Below, piece by piece: positions 18,945-28,676 of a stretch of DNA of 64,000 nucleotides. Under the pieces are notes generated by a model. The model worked only from the letters and a program-made list of their open reading frames with translations. It was not told the origin of the DNA and did no database searches. Origin of the DNA: Gammaproteobacteria bacterium (GTDB lineage Bacteria; Pseudomonadota; Gammaproteobacteria; Thiohalomonadales; Thiohalomonadaceae); assembly GCA_024709225.1 (NCBI GenBank), contig JANJXC010000111.1, positions 1-64,000 of the forward strand, read 5' to 3'. The stretch's first letter is position 1; each line of letters begins with the position of its first letter. Made by a program: the position numbers and the translations under genes.

Positions 18945-19953
18945 GAGATTTCTGCTCCCAGAAAGAGTGCAGCGCCGCCAGCACCTGTTCCGGCCCGATG
19001 TCCGTCAGGCACGGCGTATCCCCCAGGGGACACACGCGTTTGAAGCAGGGGCTGCACGACAGGGCGCGATACAGCACGCGCGCCTGTGCCGACAGCGGCG
19101 GGGTGTAGGCCGGCGAGGACGAGCCGTACAGCGCCACCAGCGGTACGCCGGTGGCGGCCGCCACATGCATCAGCCCGGAATCGTTGCTCACGGCGGCGCT
19201 GGCCAATGACAACAGGTCCGCCGCATCCTCCAGCCGCGTCCGGCCGCACAGATTGAGCGCCCCCGGCGCGGCGGCGGCGATGGCGGCGCCGTCCGTCAGC
19301 TCCTTGGCCGAGCCGATGATCCATACCTGCCGGCCGTCGGCGAGCAGCTCGCGTGCCAGCGCAGCATAGTGCTGCAACGGCCAGCGCTTGGCCGGGCCAT
19401 ATTCGGCGCCGGGCATGAAGGCCACCGCCGGACGCTGCATGTCGAGATCCAGCTGCTGCACCAGGCGGGTACGATTTTCCGCATCGATGCGCAGCTGCGG
19501 CACGGGAATATCCTGCGGCGGCAATGACGCCGCCACAGAGAGGCCCAGGGCGACATAGCGATCGATGACGCGCGGCAGCCGGGTCTTGTCCAGGACGCGC
19601 ACATCGTTGAGCAGGCCGTAACGCATCTCGCCGCGGTAGCCGGTACGGCGCGGAATGCCGGCAAAGAAGGGGATCAGCGCGGCCTTGAACGAGCGCGGCA
19701 GAACAACAGCCTGGTCATAATGTTCGGCGCGCAGGCGGCGGCCGATGCGCCAGCGTTCCGCCAGGCCAAAACGGCCATGGCCTACCGGCAGGGCAATGGC
19801 CCGGCGCACCTGCGGCATGCGCGCCAGCAACGGCACCGACCACTGCGGCGCCACCACATCCACCTCGGCGCCCTGCGCGGCCAGCGTCATGAACAGGCTC
19901 TGCGCCATCACCATGTCGCCTACCCAGGCCGGGCCGATGACCAGTACCCGCAT
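18937..19953 (-). CDS. waaF: ADP-heptose:LPS heptosyltransferase II WaaF
   Basis: WaaF adds the second L,D-heptose to the inner core. The 338-residue protein has the signature start RVLVIGPAWVGDMVMAQSL and FMPGAEYGPAKRWP, which is close to the WaaF consensus. AVSNDSGLMHVAAATGVPLV and the Cys-rich C-terminal LSCSPCFKRVCPLGDTPC also match this family rather than WaaC. It is the best-identified of the four GT9 proteins here. It heads the waaF-GT2-GT4 operon; family B repeats occupy the gap upstream. Confidence 0.95.
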   Translation of the reverse strand: MRVLVIGPAWVGDMVMAQSLFMTLAAQGAEVDVVAPQWSVPLLARMPQVRRAIALPVGHGRFGLAERWRIGRRLRAEHYDQAVVLPRSFKAALIPFFAGIPRRTGYRGEMRYGLLNDVRVLDKTRLPRVIDRYVALGLSVAASLPPQDIPVPQLRIDAENRTRLVQQLDLDMQRPAVAFMPGAEYGPAKRWPLQHYAALARELLADGRQVWIIGSAKELTDGAAIAAAAPGALNLCGRTRLEDAADLLSLASAAVSNDSGLMHVAAATGVPLVALYGSSSPAYTPPLSAQARVLYRALSCSPCFKRVCPLGDTPCLTDIGPEQVLAALHSFWEQKSHA

Positions 19954-19988
19954 CAGCGTTTACCGAAGAATGGAGACAAAACCAATCC

Positions 19989-20112
19989 GACGCAGAGACG
20001 CGGAGACGCGGAGAACGCGGAGATGATGGGTTCAATGGCGGTCATTGCCGTTGGCTCCGGCACACAATGGATGGCAACATCATTTCTCCGCGTCCTCTGC
20101 GTCTCTGCGTCG
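19989..20112. repeat. Inverted repeat, family B (copy 1)
   Basis: The left arm (19989 onward) is a run of GACGCGGA-like units. The right arm, ending at 20112, is the reverse complement. The arms enclose about 50 bases and fill most of the gap between the waaF start and the aldo/keto reductase stop. A second copy lies at 42392-42523. Confidence 0.85.
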
Positions 20113-20119
20113 AAAGGGT

Positions 20120-20905
20120 TTACCCCGCGCCGATACGACGGACGATGTCGACATTTTCGCGCAGGTGCTTGGGGTTGATGGTGCCGACGATCATGCTGCT
20201 GACGCCGGGGTGATTGAACACGAAGCGCATGGCATCCTCCACGCCGCCGCCGCCCGCCGCCGTATCGGCATGACCGGACAACAGCCCCTTCTTCACCACC
20301 ACGCCCTTGTTGAGCTCATGGGCACGCGCGATCACCGGCAGGTCGTGGATATCGCGCGGATTGCAGGTGGCCATCACCACGTCGCAGTGTTCCACCACCC
20401 ACAGCCCGCCCTCGGCGGTCTTGGTGGACATGCCGCAGGCCAGCACCTTGCCTTCCTGCTTCATGCGCTCCAGCTCGGCCAGCGCGCCTTCGTTATGGAT
20501 GATGTGCATGTCGTTGCCGTCGGAGTGCACCAGCACCACGTCCACATGGTCGCGTCCCAGACGCTTGAGCGAACGCTCCACACTCATGCGCGTATGGGCG
20601 GCAGAGAAATCGAATGCCGAATGGCCGTTCTCAAAGATCTCGCCCACCTTGGTGACAATCTTCCAGTCCTGATCGCGGCGCAGCAACTGGCCGAGGCGCT
20701 CCTCGCTGTTGCCGTAGGCCGGCGCGGTGTCGATGAGGTTGATGCCCAACTCCCAGGCGAGGTCGAGCAGGCTGCGCACCGCGGCATCGTCGGGGATGGT
20801 GAAGCCGTGCGGATACTTCACCTGCTGATCGCGGCCGAACTTCACCGTGCCCAGACCCAGCGGACTGACCCGCAGGCCGGTTGCTCCCAGCGCCCTCAAC
20901 TCCAT
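20120..20905 (-). CDS. Aldo/keto reductase
   Basis: The 261-residue TIM-barrel protein has the catalytic tetrad: Asp and Tyr in LIDTAPAYGNSEERLG, Lys in KIVTKVGE and His in VVLVHSDGND. It begins MELRALGATGLRVSPLGLGT. It lacks part of the C-terminal region of larger members, and its substrate is unknown. ATG 20905 follows a very strong AGGAGGAG. It overlaps the end of the FAD oxidoreductase gene by 10 bases, so the two redox enzymes are coupled and may act on the same compound. It lies downstream of hldE in the same direction. Confidence 0.88.
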   Translation of the reverse strand: MELRALGATGLRVSPLGLGTVKFGRDQQVKYPHGFTIPDDAAVRSLLDLAWELGINLIDTAPAYGNSEERLGQLLRRDQDWKIVTKVGEIFENGHSAFDFSAAHTRMSVERSLKRLGRDHVDVVLVHSDGNDMHIIHNEGALAELERMKQEGKVLACGMSTKTAEGGLWVVEHCDVVMATCNPRDIHDLPVIARAHELNKGVVVKKGLLSGHADTAAGGGGVEDAMRFVFNHPGVSSMIVGTINPKHLRENVDIVRRIGAG

Positions 20906-22092
20906 CGCTCCTCCTCCTGCCACGGCAACAAGGCATAGCCCGGAAACACCCACGGCGGCAGGGCCTCCGCCGTGGCGGCAGGCAGCACGCCAGCCGTCTT
21001 CAGCAGTTCATCGATACGTGCCGCCAGGCGCGGCGCGAAGGCCAGCTTGGTGGGCCAGGCGGTGATCACGCCGTCGCGCGCCTCGGCATACACATCGTCG
21101 GGGCGGCGCCCGTCGGGCATGCGCGGCTCGGCGCGGTCGATATCCAGGGCGGCAAACTCGCAGGCAGAAAAATCGATCCACGGCAGCAGCGCCTGCAGCT
21201 CCTGACGCGCTGCGGCCAATTGCTCCGCATCGCTGCGCTGCACGCCCTGCTCCGCCAGGTCGCCGCCCAGATACCACACCGTGCGGCCCGCGGCGTCATA
21301 GTGCGTGCTGATGGTGAGGCGCGGATTGCTGCTGGCGCCGAGACAGTGGGCATACACGCCCTGCGGCAGATTGCCGCGCACCATCACCATCTTCAGGGGG
21401 CGGGTCTGCATCTGCGGCGCATCGCGTCCCAGCAGCCGCAGCAGGGCCGCATTGCCCTTGCCGGCCGAGAGCACCAGACAGCGCGCCGCAATCTGCACCT
21501 GCTGTTCACCGTCCGCCAGCGTGAGCCGCACGCCGTCCTTGTCCGCCGCGGCCTGTTGCAGCTGGCCGCGCCAGATCGCCGCCTCATGCGGCTGCGCCAG
21601 GGCGTGCACCAGCGCCGCGGTATCCAGCACCGGCTCCTCCAGGCGGTACACCTGGCCGCGGAAATCGCGATGGCGGAATACCGTGGGATAGTCGTCGCCA
21701 TGCAGCGGCGCAATGCGGCTGCGCATCATCTTGCTGGCGAAGAAGCCGGCCATGCGCGAGGTGATGCTGGCGGTAGACCACAGATACTGGTGATCGGACA
21801 TCAGGCGCACGGCGTGCAGATCGATCTCGCCGTGGCCTTCGAGGCAGGCGCGCCACAGCGGCGGCATCGCCGCGATGGCCTCGCTGGAACCGCTTACCGC
21901 GCCGGTGAGGGCATACTTGGTGCCGCCGTGGATGATGCCCTGGGCATAACGGGTCTGGCCGGCACCGAGGGCTTCGGACTCGATGAGCAGGGCGCGATAG
22001 CCCTGCTGACGCAGCCGCGCCAGCAGCCACAGGCCGGCGACGCCGCCGCCGCAGATCACCACATCAGCCTGACAATCGGCGGCAGTGGTCAT
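20896..22092 (-). CDS. FAD-dependent oxidoreductase, DAO/GlpA-like
   Basis: The 398-residue protein starts with a dinucleotide-binding fold, ADVVICGGGVAGLWLLARLR, and an Ala/Gly/Gln segment GAGQTRYAQGIIHGGTKYAL reminiscent of the FAD-binding region of glycerol-3-phosphate dehydrogenase and D-amino-acid oxidase relatives. RCLVLSAGKGNAALL is the second FAD contact. Substrate unknown. It sits four bases downstream of hldE and overlaps the aldo/keto reductase gene, so all three form one operon. A role in a sugar or lipid step of envelope synthesis is an inference from position only. Confidence 0.82.
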   Translation of the reverse strand: MTTAADCQADVVICGGGVAGLWLLARLRQQGYRALLIESEALGAGQTRYAQGIIHGGTKYALTGAVSGSSEAIAAMPPLWRACLEGHGEIDLHAVRLMSDHQYLWSTASITSRMAGFFASKMMRSRIAPLHGDDYPTVFRHRDFRGQVYRLEEPVLDTAALVHALAQPHEAAIWRGQLQQAAADKDGVRLTLADGEQQVQIAARCLVLSAGKGNAALLRLLGRDAPQMQTRPLKMVMVRGNLPQGVYAHCLGASSNPRLTISTHYDAAGRTVWYLGGDLAEQGVQRSDAEQLAAARQELQALLPWIDFSACEFAALDIDRAEPRMPDGRRPDDVYAEARDGVITAWPTKLAFAPRLAARIDELLKTAGVLPAATAEALPPWVFPGYALLPWQEEERWS

Positions 22093-22096
22093 CCCG

Positions 22097-23533
22097 TCAG
22101 CCGTTCTTGGCCGTGGAACGGATCGCCTTGATGAGACCCGTGGTGGAAAGATTGTCCACGTAGTCCATCACCAGCACCTGGCCGCCGGCCTCACGCACGC
22201 AGTCGCCACCCGGGATCTTGCTGGGATCGTTGTCGCCACCCTTGACCAGGATGTCGGGCTGTACCTTGCAGATCAGGCGCGTCGGCGTGTCCTCGTAGAA
22301 TGGCACCACCCAGTCGACACAACCGAGCGCGGCGAGCACGAACATGCGCCGCTCCATGGTGTTGACCGGGCGCTCCTCGCCCTTCAGGCGTTTCACCGAG
22401 GCATCGTCGTTGACCGCCACGATCAGGCGATCGCCGAGGCGGCGCGCCTGCTGCAGATAGGTGACGTGGCCGGCGTGCAGGATGTCGAAGCAGCCGTTGG
22501 TCATCACCACGGTCTCGCCATGGGACTGGGCCTCGCGCACCAGGGCAACCAGTGCATCCTCATCGACCATGCCGCGTTCCAGCTCATTCTGATCGCGCAG
22601 CGCCTTGCCCAGCTCCTGCACGTTGACGGTGGCAGTGCCCAGCTTGCCCACCACCACGCCAGCGGCGACGTTGGACAGCGCGGTGGCATCGGCCAGGTCC
22701 TGGCCCGCTGCCAGCGCGGCGGCCAGCGTGGACAGCACGGTGTCGCCGGCGCCGGTGACATCGAACACCTCGCGGGCGCGGGTGGGCAGGTGCAGCGGCG
22801 CATGCTGGTCACGCAGCAGGGTCATGCCGCGCTCGCTGCGGGTGATGAGCAGTGCCTCCAGGTTCAGCTGGCGGCGCAGGTTCTCGCCCTTGGCCACCAG
22901 GTCATCCTCGCCGTGGCAGCGGCCGACCACCGCCTCGAACTCGGCCAGATTGGGGGTGATCAGGGTGGCGTCGCGATACTTCTCGAAGTCGGTGCCCTTG
23001 GGGTCGATCAGTACCGGCTTGCCGGCGGCGCGCGCCGCGGTGATCAGCTCGCGCACCGCGCGCAGCGTGCCCTTGCCGTAATCGGACAGCACCACCACGC
23101 CGGCCGCGGCCAGCTGCGCCTGGAAACGCTGCAGCAGACCCAGCGGGTCGTGGCCCTGGAAACCGTCCTCGAAATCACAGCGGATCAGCTGCTGGTGGCG
23201 ACTGATCACGCGCAGCTTGGTGATGGTGGAATAATCCTCCAGCCGTTCGAAATGACATTCGACACCTTCGGATTCCAGCCTGCGCCGCAGCACGTCGGCG
23301 GCCTCATCCTGGCCGGTGAGACCGATGACGGCGGCACGGCCACCCAGCGCGGCGATGTTGAGCGCCACGTTGCCGGCGCCGCCCGGACGCTCTTCGGCCT
23401 CGCCAATATGCACCACCGGCACCGGTGCCTCGGGTGAAATACGCGAGGTATCACCATGCCAGTAGCGATCCAGCATCAGATCGCCGACGACCAGAACGCG
23501 GCTGGAGGAAAAATCAGGGATGTGCAGTTTCAT
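22097..23533 (-). CDS. hldE: Bifunctional heptose-7-phosphate kinase/heptose-1-phosphate adenylyltransferase HldE
   Basis: HldE makes ADP-heptose precursors for LPS. The 478-residue protein has both domains. The N-terminal ribokinase-like kinase (about 1-325) shows [33 protein letters not shown] and the ATP/anion-hole [14 protein letters not shown]. The C-terminal nucleotidyltransferase (about 345-478) shows [15 protein letters not shown] and [14 protein letters not shown]. Its product feeds WaaF and the other GT9 enzymes nearby. It is the first gene of the hldE, FAD oxidoreductase, aldo/keto reductase run. Confidence 0.97.
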   Translation of the reverse strand: MKLHIPDFSSSRVLVVGDLMLDRYWHGDTSRISPEAPVPVVHIGEAEERPGGAGNVALNIAALGGRAAVIGLTGQDEAADVLRRRLESEGVECHFERLEDYSTITKLRVISRHQQLIRCDFEDGFQGHDPLGLLQRFQAQLAAAGVVVLSDYGKGTLRAVRELITAARAAGKPVLIDPKGTDFEKYRDATLITPNLAEFEAVVGRCHGEDDLVAKGENLRRQLNLEALLITRSERGMTLLRDQHAPLHLPTRAREVFDVTGAGDTVLSTLAAALAAGQDLADATALSNVAAGVVVGKLGTATVNVQELGKALRDQNELERGMVDEDALVALVREAQSHGETVVMTNGCFDILHAGHVTYLQQARRLGDRLIVAVNDDASVKRLKGEERPVNTMERRMFVLAALGCVDWVVPFYEDTPTRLICKVQPDILVKGGDNDPSKIPGGDCVREAGGQVLVMDYVDNLSTTGLIKAIRSTAKNG

Positions 23534-23581
23534 CGAATACCAGGAGCCAAGGGCTTGGGGCTAGAGATGCGCTGACGGGGT

Positions 23582-23785
23582 TCAGTGGCCGCCGACCTTG
23601 CCCTTGAGGACATAACGGGCGCCACAGTACGGGCAGGTGGCCTCGCCCTTCTCGGCCAAGGGCAGATAGACGCGCGGATGCATGCTCCACAGGCTGGCAC
23701 CATCCATGGGACAGTGCACGGGCAGATCCGCCGCCGTCACTTCGTAGTAACGCTGGGTGCCGGTCTTGGCTGCTGCGGTGCTCAT
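23582..23785 (-). CDS. Zinc-finger CHCC domain protein (NDUFS6-like)
   Basis: A 67-residue protein with Cys25, His36, Cys51 and Cys54 (CPMD...HPRV...CPYC), the zf-CHCC pattern shared with mitochondrial complex I subunit NDUFS6. Bacterial homologues are short and of unknown role, often near ilvE and LPS genes. ATG 23785 follows GGAGG; 18 further in-frame codons overlap repeat sequence and are not used. It lies between ilvE and hldE on the same strand. Confidence 0.88.
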   Translation of the reverse strand: MSTAAAKTGTQRYYEVTAADLPVHCPMDGASLWSMHPRVYLPLAEKGEATCPYCGARYVLKGKVGGH

Positions 23786-23810
23786 GGGTTGCCTCCGTTC
23801 TTTGGTTCGT

Positions 23811-23864
23811 CGGTGCGCAATGCGCACCCTGCCATGCATTCGCTAGCGCGTAGGGTGCGCACCG
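23811..23864. repeat. Inverted repeat, family G
   Basis: CGGTGCGCA-AT-GCGCACCCT is answered by AGGGTGCGCACCG after about 20 bases. A single arm (GGTGCGCAGTGCGCACCCTA) recurs at 62121-62140. It fills the gap between the zf-CHCC gene and ilvE. Confidence 0.75.
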
Positions 23865-23876
23865 CCTGTCGCCTTG

Positions 23877-24800
23877 TTACTTCACGTAGGTCAGCCAGTC
23901 CGCATTCTCGGCACGACGGCCGTGCACCTGATCGAAATACATCGCCTGCAGGCGTGCGGTGATCGGGCCGCGGCTGCCGCTGCCGATGGCGCGGTTGTCC
24001 ACTTCGCGGATCGGCGTCACCTCGGCGGCGGTACCGGTGAAGAAGGCCTCGTCGGCGATGTACACCTCGTCGCGGGTGATGCGCTTTTCCTTGATGGTGA
24101 GGCCGAGTTCCGCGGCCAGGCGGAAGATGGTGTCGCGGGTGATGCCGTCCAGCGCCGAGGTGAGGTCCGGGGTGTAGATGACGCCGTTGCGCACGATGAA
24201 GATATTCTCGCCGGAGCCTTCCGCCACGTAGCCTTCGTTGTCCAGCAGCATCGCCTCGTCCACGCCGCAGGACAGCGCCTCGCGCAGGGCGAGCATGGAG
24301 TTCATGTAGTTGCCGTTGGCCTTGGCCTTGCACATGGTGATGTTGACGTGATGGCGCGTGAACGACGAGGTGCGCACGCGGATACCCTTCTCCATGCCCT
24401 CGGCACCGAGATAGGCGCCCCAGGTCCAGGCGGCCACCATCACGTGCACCTTGAGGTTGTCGGCGCGCAGGCCCATGCCTTCGGAGCCGTAGAAGCACAT
24501 CGGGCGGATGTAGGCCGATTCCAGATTGTTCTCGCGCACCACGGCGCGCTGCGCCTCGTTGATGGTCTGCTTGTCGTAGGGCATCGGCATCATCAGGATG
24601 TGCGCCGAGCGGAACAGGCGATCGGTATGTTCCTTGAGACGAAAAATGGCGGTGCCCTTGTCGGTCTTGTAGGCGCGCACGCCTTCGAACACGCCCATGC
24701 CGTAGTGCAGGGTGTGGGTCAGTACGTGGGTCTTGGCCTCGCGCCAGGGCACCATTTCGCCATCCAGCCAGATCACGCCGTCGCGGTCAGACATCGACAT
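23877..24800 (-). CDS. ilvE: Branched-chain amino acid aminotransferase IlvE
   Basis: This PLP enzyme makes Leu, Ile and Val from their keto acids. The 307-residue protein has the fold-type IV features HTLHYGMGVFEGVRAYKT and IRPMCFYGSEGMGLRA. The PLP-lysine region is CKAKANGNYMNSML, and EGSGENIFIVRNGVIYTP follows. ATG 24800 is chosen because GAGGAG lies eight bases upstream; an ATG two codons later and a TTG one codon earlier are also in frame. It lies 60 bases downstream of glnE on the same strand, linking nitrogen-related genes. Confidence 0.96.
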   Translation of the reverse strand: MSMSDRDGVIWLDGEMVPWREAKTHVLTHTLHYGMGVFEGVRAYKTDKGTAIFRLKEHTDRLFRSAHILMMPMPYDKQTINEAQRAVVRENNLESAYIRPMCFYGSEGMGLRADNLKVHVMVAAWTWGAYLGAEGMEKGIRVRTSSFTRHHVNITMCKAKANGNYMNSMLALREALSCGVDEAMLLDNEGYVAEGSGENIFIVRNGVIYTPDLTSALDGITRDTIFRLAAELGLTIKEKRITRDEVYIADEAFFTGTAAEVTPIREVDNRAIGSGSRGPITARLQAMYFDQVHGRRAENADWLTYVK

Positions 24801-24860
24801 CAAACATTCTCCTCAATACCAATTTTGTTAACCGTTACGCCGCCGTCAGCAGCGAGAATT

Positions 24861-27743
24861 TCATTCCATCAACTCGCGCCAGATGCGCGACACCTGCGCG
24901 CGCAGCGCATCGAACTCACCGCCTGCCACCAGCGCCGGCTGCTCCAGCAGGGTCAGCCGGTGCACCTGGGCACGGTAGGCACGGTAGGCATCAGCAAGCA
25001 GTTCGGCGTCGGCCGGCAGCAGCTGCCCGGCCTCGGCCAGACGTTCGAGCAGGCGGATATTGTCGGTGAAATCGAGCAGGGCGGGGTGCGCGTGCGCCCA
25101 CGCCAGAACGCCATATTGCACCATAAATTCTATGTCCGCGATACCACCGGGGTCTTGTTTCAAATCGAATTTTTCCGCGCCGCCCTTGGCCAGCTGGCTA
25201 CGCATGCGCTCGCGCATTTCGCGCACCTCCTGGCGCAGTTTGTCGCGCTCACGGGGCCGCCCTAGGATCTCGCGCCGGATCTGCTCGAAGGCCTCGATCA
25301 CCGCCGGGTCGCCGGCCACGCCGCGGGCGCGCACCAGGGCCTGATGCTCCCAGGTCCAGGCCTCGGTGCCCTGGTAGGTGGCGAAGGCGTCCAGCCCGGA
25401 TACCAGCAGGCCGGAGGCGCCACTGGGCCGCAGGCGGGTATCCACCTCGTACAGCACGCCGGCCGGGGTGCGGGTGCCGAGGATGTGGATGATGCGCTGG
25501 GCCATGCGGGCGTAGAACACGGCATTGTCCACCGGCCGCTCGCCGTCGGTCTGGCGGCCTTCACTTTCGTTGCTGTGCAGGAACACGATGTCGAGGTCGG
25601 AGCCGTAGCCCAGCTCGATGCCACCCAGCTTGCCGTAGGCGATGATGGCGAAGCCGGTGTCGCAGGCCCGGTTGTCGCCGCAGGCGGGACGGCCGTGACG
25701 GCCGATCATGTGGCGCCAGGCCAGGGTCAGGGACTCATCCAGCAGCACCTCGGCCAGTTCGGTAAGGTGATCGCTCACCACCATCAGCGGCACCGCCTCC
25801 ATCACGTCGGCGGCGGCGACGCGCAGGGTGTTGGCCTGCTTGAAGTGGCGCAGGGCATCCATCTGCGCCTCCTGATCCTCGGGCGCCACGTACATCATGC
25901 GCTGGCGCAGTTCGTTGGACAGCGCCTTGCGCCGCGGCGGCGCATACAGCGAGCGCGGGTCGAGCAGCTCATCCAGCAGCAGCGGATACAGCGCCAGCTG
26001 CGAGGCGATCCAGGGTGAGGCGGCGCACAGCCGCACCAGCTGCGACAGGGCCATGGGATTTTCCACCAGCAGGGCCAGATAGGAACTGCGCCGGGCGATG
26101 GTCTCCACCAGATGCAGCAGCCGCTGCAGGGTGATGTCCGGCTGCTCGCCCTGGCCCACTGCACCAAGCAGCAGCGGGATCAGGTGATTCATGCGCGTAC
26201 GGCCCTGGGCGCTCAGGCTCAGAAAGGCGCGCCCCTGGCGCACCTGCTGCACCAGACGATAGACCTCGGCGGTATCGCCGTAGCCAGCCTGGGCCAGGGC
26301 GTGGCAGGCCTTCTCCTGGTCCAGGTTGCCCTGCCACACGCCGGTAAGATCCAGCGTGTCGGACTCGGCGTGCTCGGTCTGCGGCGCGGCAAACACCTGC
26401 TCGAAGTGTTGGTGCACGCGGTTCATGTGATCGCGCAGCACGGTCTCGAAGGCGGACCAGTCCGCATAGCCCATGCTCCAGGCCAGGCGCAGGCGGCCGG
26501 TCGCGTCCTCCGGCAGGTCATGGGTCTGGCGGTCCTGGTATTCCTGGATGCGATGTTCGGTGTTGCGCAGGAAGGTGTAGGACTCGGTCAGCTCGTCCAC
26601 CACGAAGTCGGGCAGCCAGCCGAAGCCGCGCAGGGCCTCCAGCACGGTGAGGATGCGGCGCACCTGCAGGGTCGGTTCGCGCCCGCCGCGGATGAGCTGG
26701 AAGGCCTGGCCGATGAACTCCACCTCGCGGATGCCGCCGGCGCCCAGCTTGACGTTGTCCTCCATGCCCTTGCGCTGCACCTCCCGGCCGATCATCGCCT
26801 TCATCTCGCGCAGCGACTGGAAGGCGCCGTAATCGACGTAGCGGCGGTAGACGAAGGGCTTGAGCATGGCCATCAGTTCGGCGCCGGCCTCCTTGTCCCC
26901 CGCCACCACCCGCGCCTTGATCATGGCGTAGCGCTCCCATTCGCGGCCATGCACCTGGTAGTAGTCCTCCATGGCATCGAAGGACAGGGCCAGGGCGGAA
27001 GACTCGCCGAAGGGGCGCAGGCGGGTATCGACGCGGAACACGAAGCCCTCGGCGGTGGTGCTGTTGAGCACGTTGCCGAGACGCTGGCCGAGACGGATGA
27101 AGAACTCCTGGTTGGAGGTGCTGCGCCGGCCGTCGCGGGTCTCGCCATCCTCCGGATAGGCCAGGATCAGATCCACGTCGGAGGAGAAATTGAGTTCGTG
27201 CGCGCCGAGCTTGCCCATGCCCAGCACCACCAGCCGCTGGGTCACGCCGTCGGCATTGCAGGGCGTGCCCCACTGCTCGCACTGCCAGCGGTAGAGGTGC
27301 TCCAGCGCCAGGTCGATGCAGGCATCGGCCAGGGCCGACAGGTCGGTCACCACTTCATTCAGTTCGCAGTGCCCGGCCAGGTCGCGCCAGGCGATGCGCA
27401 CCATTTCGCGGCGGCGGTAGCGGCGCAGTTGCACGCCCAGCTGCGCCTCGTCGGCCACGCCCTCGAGCAGGCCGGTCAGCTGCTGCCGGTAGTGCCCACG
27501 CGGGTAGCTGCGCGCCAGGTCGCCGCTGTGGTGCAGTTCCTGCAACATCTCGGGGTGGCGCACGCAGGCATCGGTGACGAACTCGCTGCAGGCCCACACC
27601 CTGGCCAGCTCGGCAAGAAATTCCGCTGGGAATGTGACAGCGGGGGCGCTCTCGCGCAGATGCTGCCATTGCCGCTGTACCCGCTCCTGCAGGGGCAGGG
27701 GGATGGCGCGCAGGGCGTCGCTGAAGGAGTGTTCGGGGGTCAC
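24861..27743 (-). CDS. glnE: Bifunctional glutamine synthetase adenylyltransferase/deadenylylase GlnE
   Basis: GlnE adenylylates and deadenylylates glutamine synthetase in response to PII and glutamine. The 960-residue protein (E. coli 946) has two nucleotidyltransferase domains. The N-terminal one shows GMGKLGAHELNFSSDVDLI and the C-terminal one YGKLGGIELGYGSDLDIVFL. Helical regulatory regions lie between and after. I start at the GTG at 27743, just before TPEHSFSDALR; the 44 upstream codons look like leader rather than protein. The ribosome-binding site is weak. No PII or glnA gene is nearby. Confidence 0.96.
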   Translation of the reverse strand: MTPEHSFSDALRAIPLPLQERVQRQWQHLRESAPAVTFPAEFLAELARVWACSEFVTDACVRHPEMLQELHHSGDLARSYPRGHYRQQLTGLLEGVADEAQLGVQLRRYRRREMVRIAWRDLAGHCELNEVVTDLSALADACIDLALEHLYRWQCEQWGTPCNADGVTQRLVVLGMGKLGAHELNFSSDVDLILAYPEDGETRDGRRSTSNQEFFIRLGQRLGNVLNSTTAEGFVFRVDTRLRPFGESSALALSFDAMEDYYQVHGREWERYAMIKARVVAGDKEAGAELMAMLKPFVYRRYVDYGAFQSLREMKAMIGREVQRKGMEDNVKLGAGGIREVEFIGQAFQLIRGGREPTLQVRRILTVLEALRGFGWLPDFVVDELTESYTFLRNTEHRIQEYQDRQTHDLPEDATGRLRLAWSMGYADWSAFETVLRDHMNRVHQHFEQVFAAPQTEHAESDTLDLTGVWQGNLDQEKACHALAQAGYGDTAEVYRLVQQVRQGRAFLSLSAQGRTRMNHLIPLLLGAVGQGEQPDITLQRLLHLVETIARRSSYLALLVENPMALSQLVRLCAASPWIASQLALYPLLLDELLDPRSLYAPPRRKALSNELRQRMMYVAPEDQEAQMDALRHFKQANTLRVAAADVMEAVPLMVVSDHLTELAEVLLDESLTLAWRHMIGRHGRPACGDNRACDTGFAIIAYGKLGGIELGYGSDLDIVFLHSNESEGRQTDGERPVDNAVFYARMAQRIIHILGTRTPAGVLYEVDTRLRPSGASGLLVSGLDAFATYQGTEAWTWEHQALVRARGVAGDPAVIEAFEQIRREILGRPRERDKLRQEVREMRERMRSQLAKGGAEKFDLKQDPGGIADIEFMVQYGVLAWAHAHPALLDFTDNIRLLERLAEAGQLLPADAELLADAYRAYRAQVHRLTLLEQPALVAGGEFDALRAQVSRIWRELME

Positions 27744-28124
27744 AATCGATCCAGCCTTGGGACAAGGAGGCCCGATTGTAGCGCATGGCAGAAAAAAAAC
27801 CGGGATTCGGACCGGGGCTGATTTCGGTCGAATCCCAGCCCAAGGTGGGGGAAAGGAGGATCCCCACAACAACATGCGGCCCGCGAACTTGGGGGACGGG
27901 CCGCACGCCCAAGCGTGGACACACCAAGCCCCTACTGAAAACAGTGTTAAAAATCAGGGGGCTTGCGTGCGTCGCCTGCGGGGTTAAGATGGACTGTGCA
28001 GCTTTTTTATTCCGGGCCGCCGGGAATGGAATATTGTTGCCGGCCGGACCATCTGTAGCTAACAAGGCGCAACAGACGCCATACAACAACAAGAACGACG
28101 ACACGAGCTTAAGTGGAGGAAAAC
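27744..28124. other. 381-base intergenic region with candidate promoter for the sigma factor gene
   Basis: This gap separates the divergent glnE and ECF sigma genes. It has no convincing ORF. TTGCGT (27963-27968), 16 bases, TAAGAT (27985-27990) is a possible sigma-70-type promoter towards the sigma gene. No site matching a typical GGAAC-type ECF autoregulatory promoter was recognised. Several short GC-rich hairpins occur, including one centred near 27880 (GGCCCGC...GCGGGCC-like). Confidence 0.35.
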
Positions 28125-28676
28125 ATGGGCATATTGGGGATGTTCTGCCGCTCGCACGATTTCAACAATCGTCTCGAGCAGAATCGCAAGCGGCTGTACC
28201 GGGTGGCCTATTCCTGGTGCCACAGCACCCACCTGGCCGACGACCTGGTGCAGGAGACCATGCTGCAGGCGATGAAGAGCGCCGCCAGCCTGCGCTCCTT
28301 CGAGGCCATGGACAGCTGGCTGTTCAGCATCCTGACCAACTGCTGGCGCGGCCATCTGCGCAGCCGCCGCGACCTGCAGGAGTTCGACGAAAACGAGTTC
28401 CAGAGCGACTCCAGCCCGGAGGACGCCAACCAGCAGATGCAGACCGTGCACCGGGTGCGCGGCGCGGTGGCGCAGCTGTCGCAGGGCCAGCGCGAGGTGC
28501 TCACCCTGGTCGACCTGGAGGGATTCAGCTACGCCGAGGTGGCGGAGATCCTGAGCATCCCCATCGGCACCGTGATGAGCCGCCTGTGCCGCGCGCGCCA
28601 GGCGCTGAAGGAAAAACTGATCGATGCGGCCGCGGCCGCCCCACACACTGAAATGAAGCTGGTGAGGGTCAAATGA
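28125..28676 (+). CDS. ECF-type RNA polymerase sigma factor
   Basis: The 183-residue protein has region 2 (LYRVAYSWCHSTHLADDLVQ, then ETMLQAMKSAASLRSFEAMD and SWLFSILTNCWR) and region 4 (LSQGQREVLTLVDLEGFSYA, then EVAEILSIPIGTVMSRLCRA). This is a compact two-domain group 4 sigma. ATG 28125 follows GGAGG. It overlaps the next gene by ATGA; that gene encodes its presumed membrane anti-sigma factor with a DsrE-like periplasmic domain. The pair is closed by a terminator. The regulon is unknown, but the partner's domain suggests sulfur or redox stress. Confidence 0.93.
   Translation: MGILGMFCRSHDFNNRLEQNRKRLYRVAYSWCHSTHLADDLVQETMLQAMKSAASLRSFEAMDSWLFSILTNCWRGHLRSRRDLQEFDENEFQSDSSPEDANQQMQTVHRVRGAVAQLSQGQREVLTLVDLEGFSYAEVAEILSIPIGTVMSRLCRARQALKEKLIDAAAAAPHTEMKLVRVK

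Noticed and set aside
24861-27743. Possible split or frameshift in glnE because of its size
   Set aside because: The frame is continuous and both nucleotidyltransferase domains are intact; only the 5' extension beyond 27743 was trimmed.
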